Origin: Dyella silvae
GTDB taxonomy: Bacteria; Pseudomonadota; Gammaproteobacteria; Xanthomonadales; Rhodanobacteraceae
Direction of reading: 5' to 3'
Length of the DNA stretch: 64,000 bases
NCBI RefSeq assembly: GCF_026421305.1
Contig: NZ_JAPJBQ010000001.1
Coordinates: 248,001 to 312,000, forward strand
A program made the position numbers and the translations under genes. Shown in pieces: positions 63,184 through 64,000 of this stretch (positions are counted from its first letter, which is position 1; the number at the start of each line of letters is the position of its first letter). The notes below the pieces were generated by a model, which did no database searches, was not told where the DNA came from, and saw only the letters and a list, made by a program, of their open reading frames with translations.

Positions 63184-64000
63184 TCAGAGCGGGGCGCAAT
63201 GCCGCTCCAGCCAGGCCAGGTCCGCGTCTTCCAGCAGGGGCGACAAGGCCGCTCGCACGGTGGCGTGGTAGTCGTCCAGCCAGGCGCGCTCTTCGGGGTT
63301 GAGCAGGCCCGGCTCCAGCGCGCGGCGGTCAAACGGGCACAGGGTCAGCGTCTCGAAGGCGTAGAACTCGCCAAACTCCGTTTTGTCCGCCTCGACCACC
63401 ACCGCCAGATTCTCATGGCGGATGCCGTGACGGCCCGGCTTGTACAGGCCTGGCTCGATCGAGGTGATCATGCCCGGCTCCAGTGACACCAGTGTGGCGC
63501 CCGAGGCGGGCGGGCGGATGCCGTGCGGGCCTTCATGCACATTAAGAAAGTAACCCACGCCGTGACCGGTGCCATGGCCGTAGTCCATGCCGCTGGCCCA
63601 CAGCGGGGCCCGGGCAAGGGCGTCGAGCTGCGGGCCGCTGGCGCCCTTGGGGAAGCGGGCCCGGCTGAGCGCGATCATGCCTTTCATCACCATGGTGGCG
63701 TCACGCCGCTGTTCGATGGTGGTTTCGCCGAGCGCGAGCACGCGCGTGATATCGGTAGTGCCGCCGAGATATTGCCCGCCGGAGTCAACCAGCAACAGGC
63801 CTTGTGGTTTCAGCGTGCTGTGCGCTTCCGGTGTGGCGCGATAGTGGGGCAGTGCACCGTTAGCCTGATAGCCGGCAATGGTGGAAAAGCTCTCGCCGAC
63901 AAAATTCGGTTGGGCCGCGCGCTCTTCGCGCAGTAGTGAGTCCACGTCCAGCTCGGTCTGCGTTACGCCGGCGGTGACGCGTTCTTCCAGACGCCGGAAC
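63184..64000 (-). CDS. Xaa-Pro aminopeptidase (M24), C-terminal part; start outside the window
   Basis: The frame is open to the right edge (FRRLEERVTAG at the border), so the N-terminal part is missing. The M24 pita-bread fold shows the metal ligands in LLVDSGGQYLGGTTDITR (two aspartates), GHGTGHGVG (histidine), SIEPGLYK and RHENLAVV (glutamates). The extra C-terminal ~60 residues (FETLTLCPFDRRALEP onwards) are those of the three-domain, XPNPEP1-type family. It removes the residue before proline from peptides in the cytoplasm. Confidence 0.92.
   Translation of the reverse strand, partial: FRRLEERVTAGVTQTELDVDSLLREERAAQPNFVGESFSTIAGYQANGALPHYRATPEAHSTLKPQGLLLVDSGGQYLGGTTDITRVLALGETTIEQRRDATMVMKGMIALSRARFPKGASGPQLDALARAPLWASGMDYGHGTGHGVGYFLNVHEGPHGIRPPASGATLVSLEPGMITSIEPGLYKPGRHGIRHENLAVVVEADKTEFGEFYAFETLTLCPFDRRALEPGLLNPEERAWLDDYHATVRAALSPLLEDADLAWLERHCAPL

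Noticed and set aside
1-64000. CRISPR array, prophage or complete insertion sequence
   Set aside because: No regularly spaced direct repeats with unique spacers, no phage structural or transposase genes were seen on either strand.

Overview
The window looks like chromosomal DNA of a GC-rich gammaproteobacterium of the Xanthomonadales, most likely a Rhodanobacteraceae member (Dyella, Rhodanobacter or Luteibacter type). I infer this from four things: a his operon in the order hisGDCBHAFI(E) headed by a TrpR-superfamily regulator, the folC-dedD-cvpA-purF block, methionine-salvage genes mtnB/D/C, and REP-like palindromes of the GTGGGAGCGCAC type. No search could be run, so the taxon is an inference.

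Region 1 (1-4.4 kb) is accessory DNA. It starts with the C-terminal part of a 2OG-Fe(II) oxygenase, followed by a broken small zinc-ribbon-like gene. Next comes a row of small genes (a small unknown protein, a zinc-ribbon membrane protein, a two-helix membrane protein and a Coa1-family membrane protein). These are separated by same-orientation copies of a roughly 24-nt palindromic repeat, GTCCGCTTCCGACCC-NN-AGCGGAC style. The layout resembles a cassette array but has no recognised integrase or attC. Beyond it lie an orphan HigA-type antitoxin-like gene, an unknown gene, a run of stem-loops and a small MbcA/ParS-like protein.

Region 2 (4.5-16.2 kb) holds stress and redox genes with their own regulators: dipZ, an exported alpha/beta hydrolase, a monooxygenase divergent from a GlxA-type regulator, an EamA exporter, and a Tat-exported epoxide hydrolase behind an XRE/MmyB regulator. 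A cluster of carboxymuconolactone decarboxylase-like, ABM, VOC, DoxX and DUF4267 genes follows. Its DoxX/DUF4267 end is divergent from a TetR regulator, with a palindromic operator inside the promoter spacer. The cluster also contains a decayed second DoxX copy.

Region 3 (16.4-33.5 kb) begins with a MerR-copA copper-efflux operon whose promoter implies a leaderless message. It continues with small unknown genes, folC-dedD-cvpA-purF, a DUF455 ferritin-like gene, an ArsR gene followed by an unusual SRPBCC-GST fusion and a VOC protein, tRNA-Pro(CGG), hisS, and a long histidine-ammonia-lyase-family gene.

Region 4 (33.5-50.1 kb) holds a MarR-MFS-DUF998 efflux unit, then the complete histidine operon with a TrpR-like operator, and a sulfate ABC importer (sbp-cysT-cysW-cysA) behind an FAD/NAD(P)-binding protein.

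Region 5 (50.1-64 kb) has a membrane-anchored C13 (legumain-type) peptidase gene next to mtnC, then mtnD-mtnB, a Tat-exported HiPIP, two tandem APC permeases, an outer-membrane transporter-like protein, a Nudix hydrolase, 3-hydroxyanthranilate dioxygenase, a cysteine-synthase-like PLP enzyme, a REPIN-like inverted pair, parE, and a Xaa-Pro aminopeptidase cut by the right edge.
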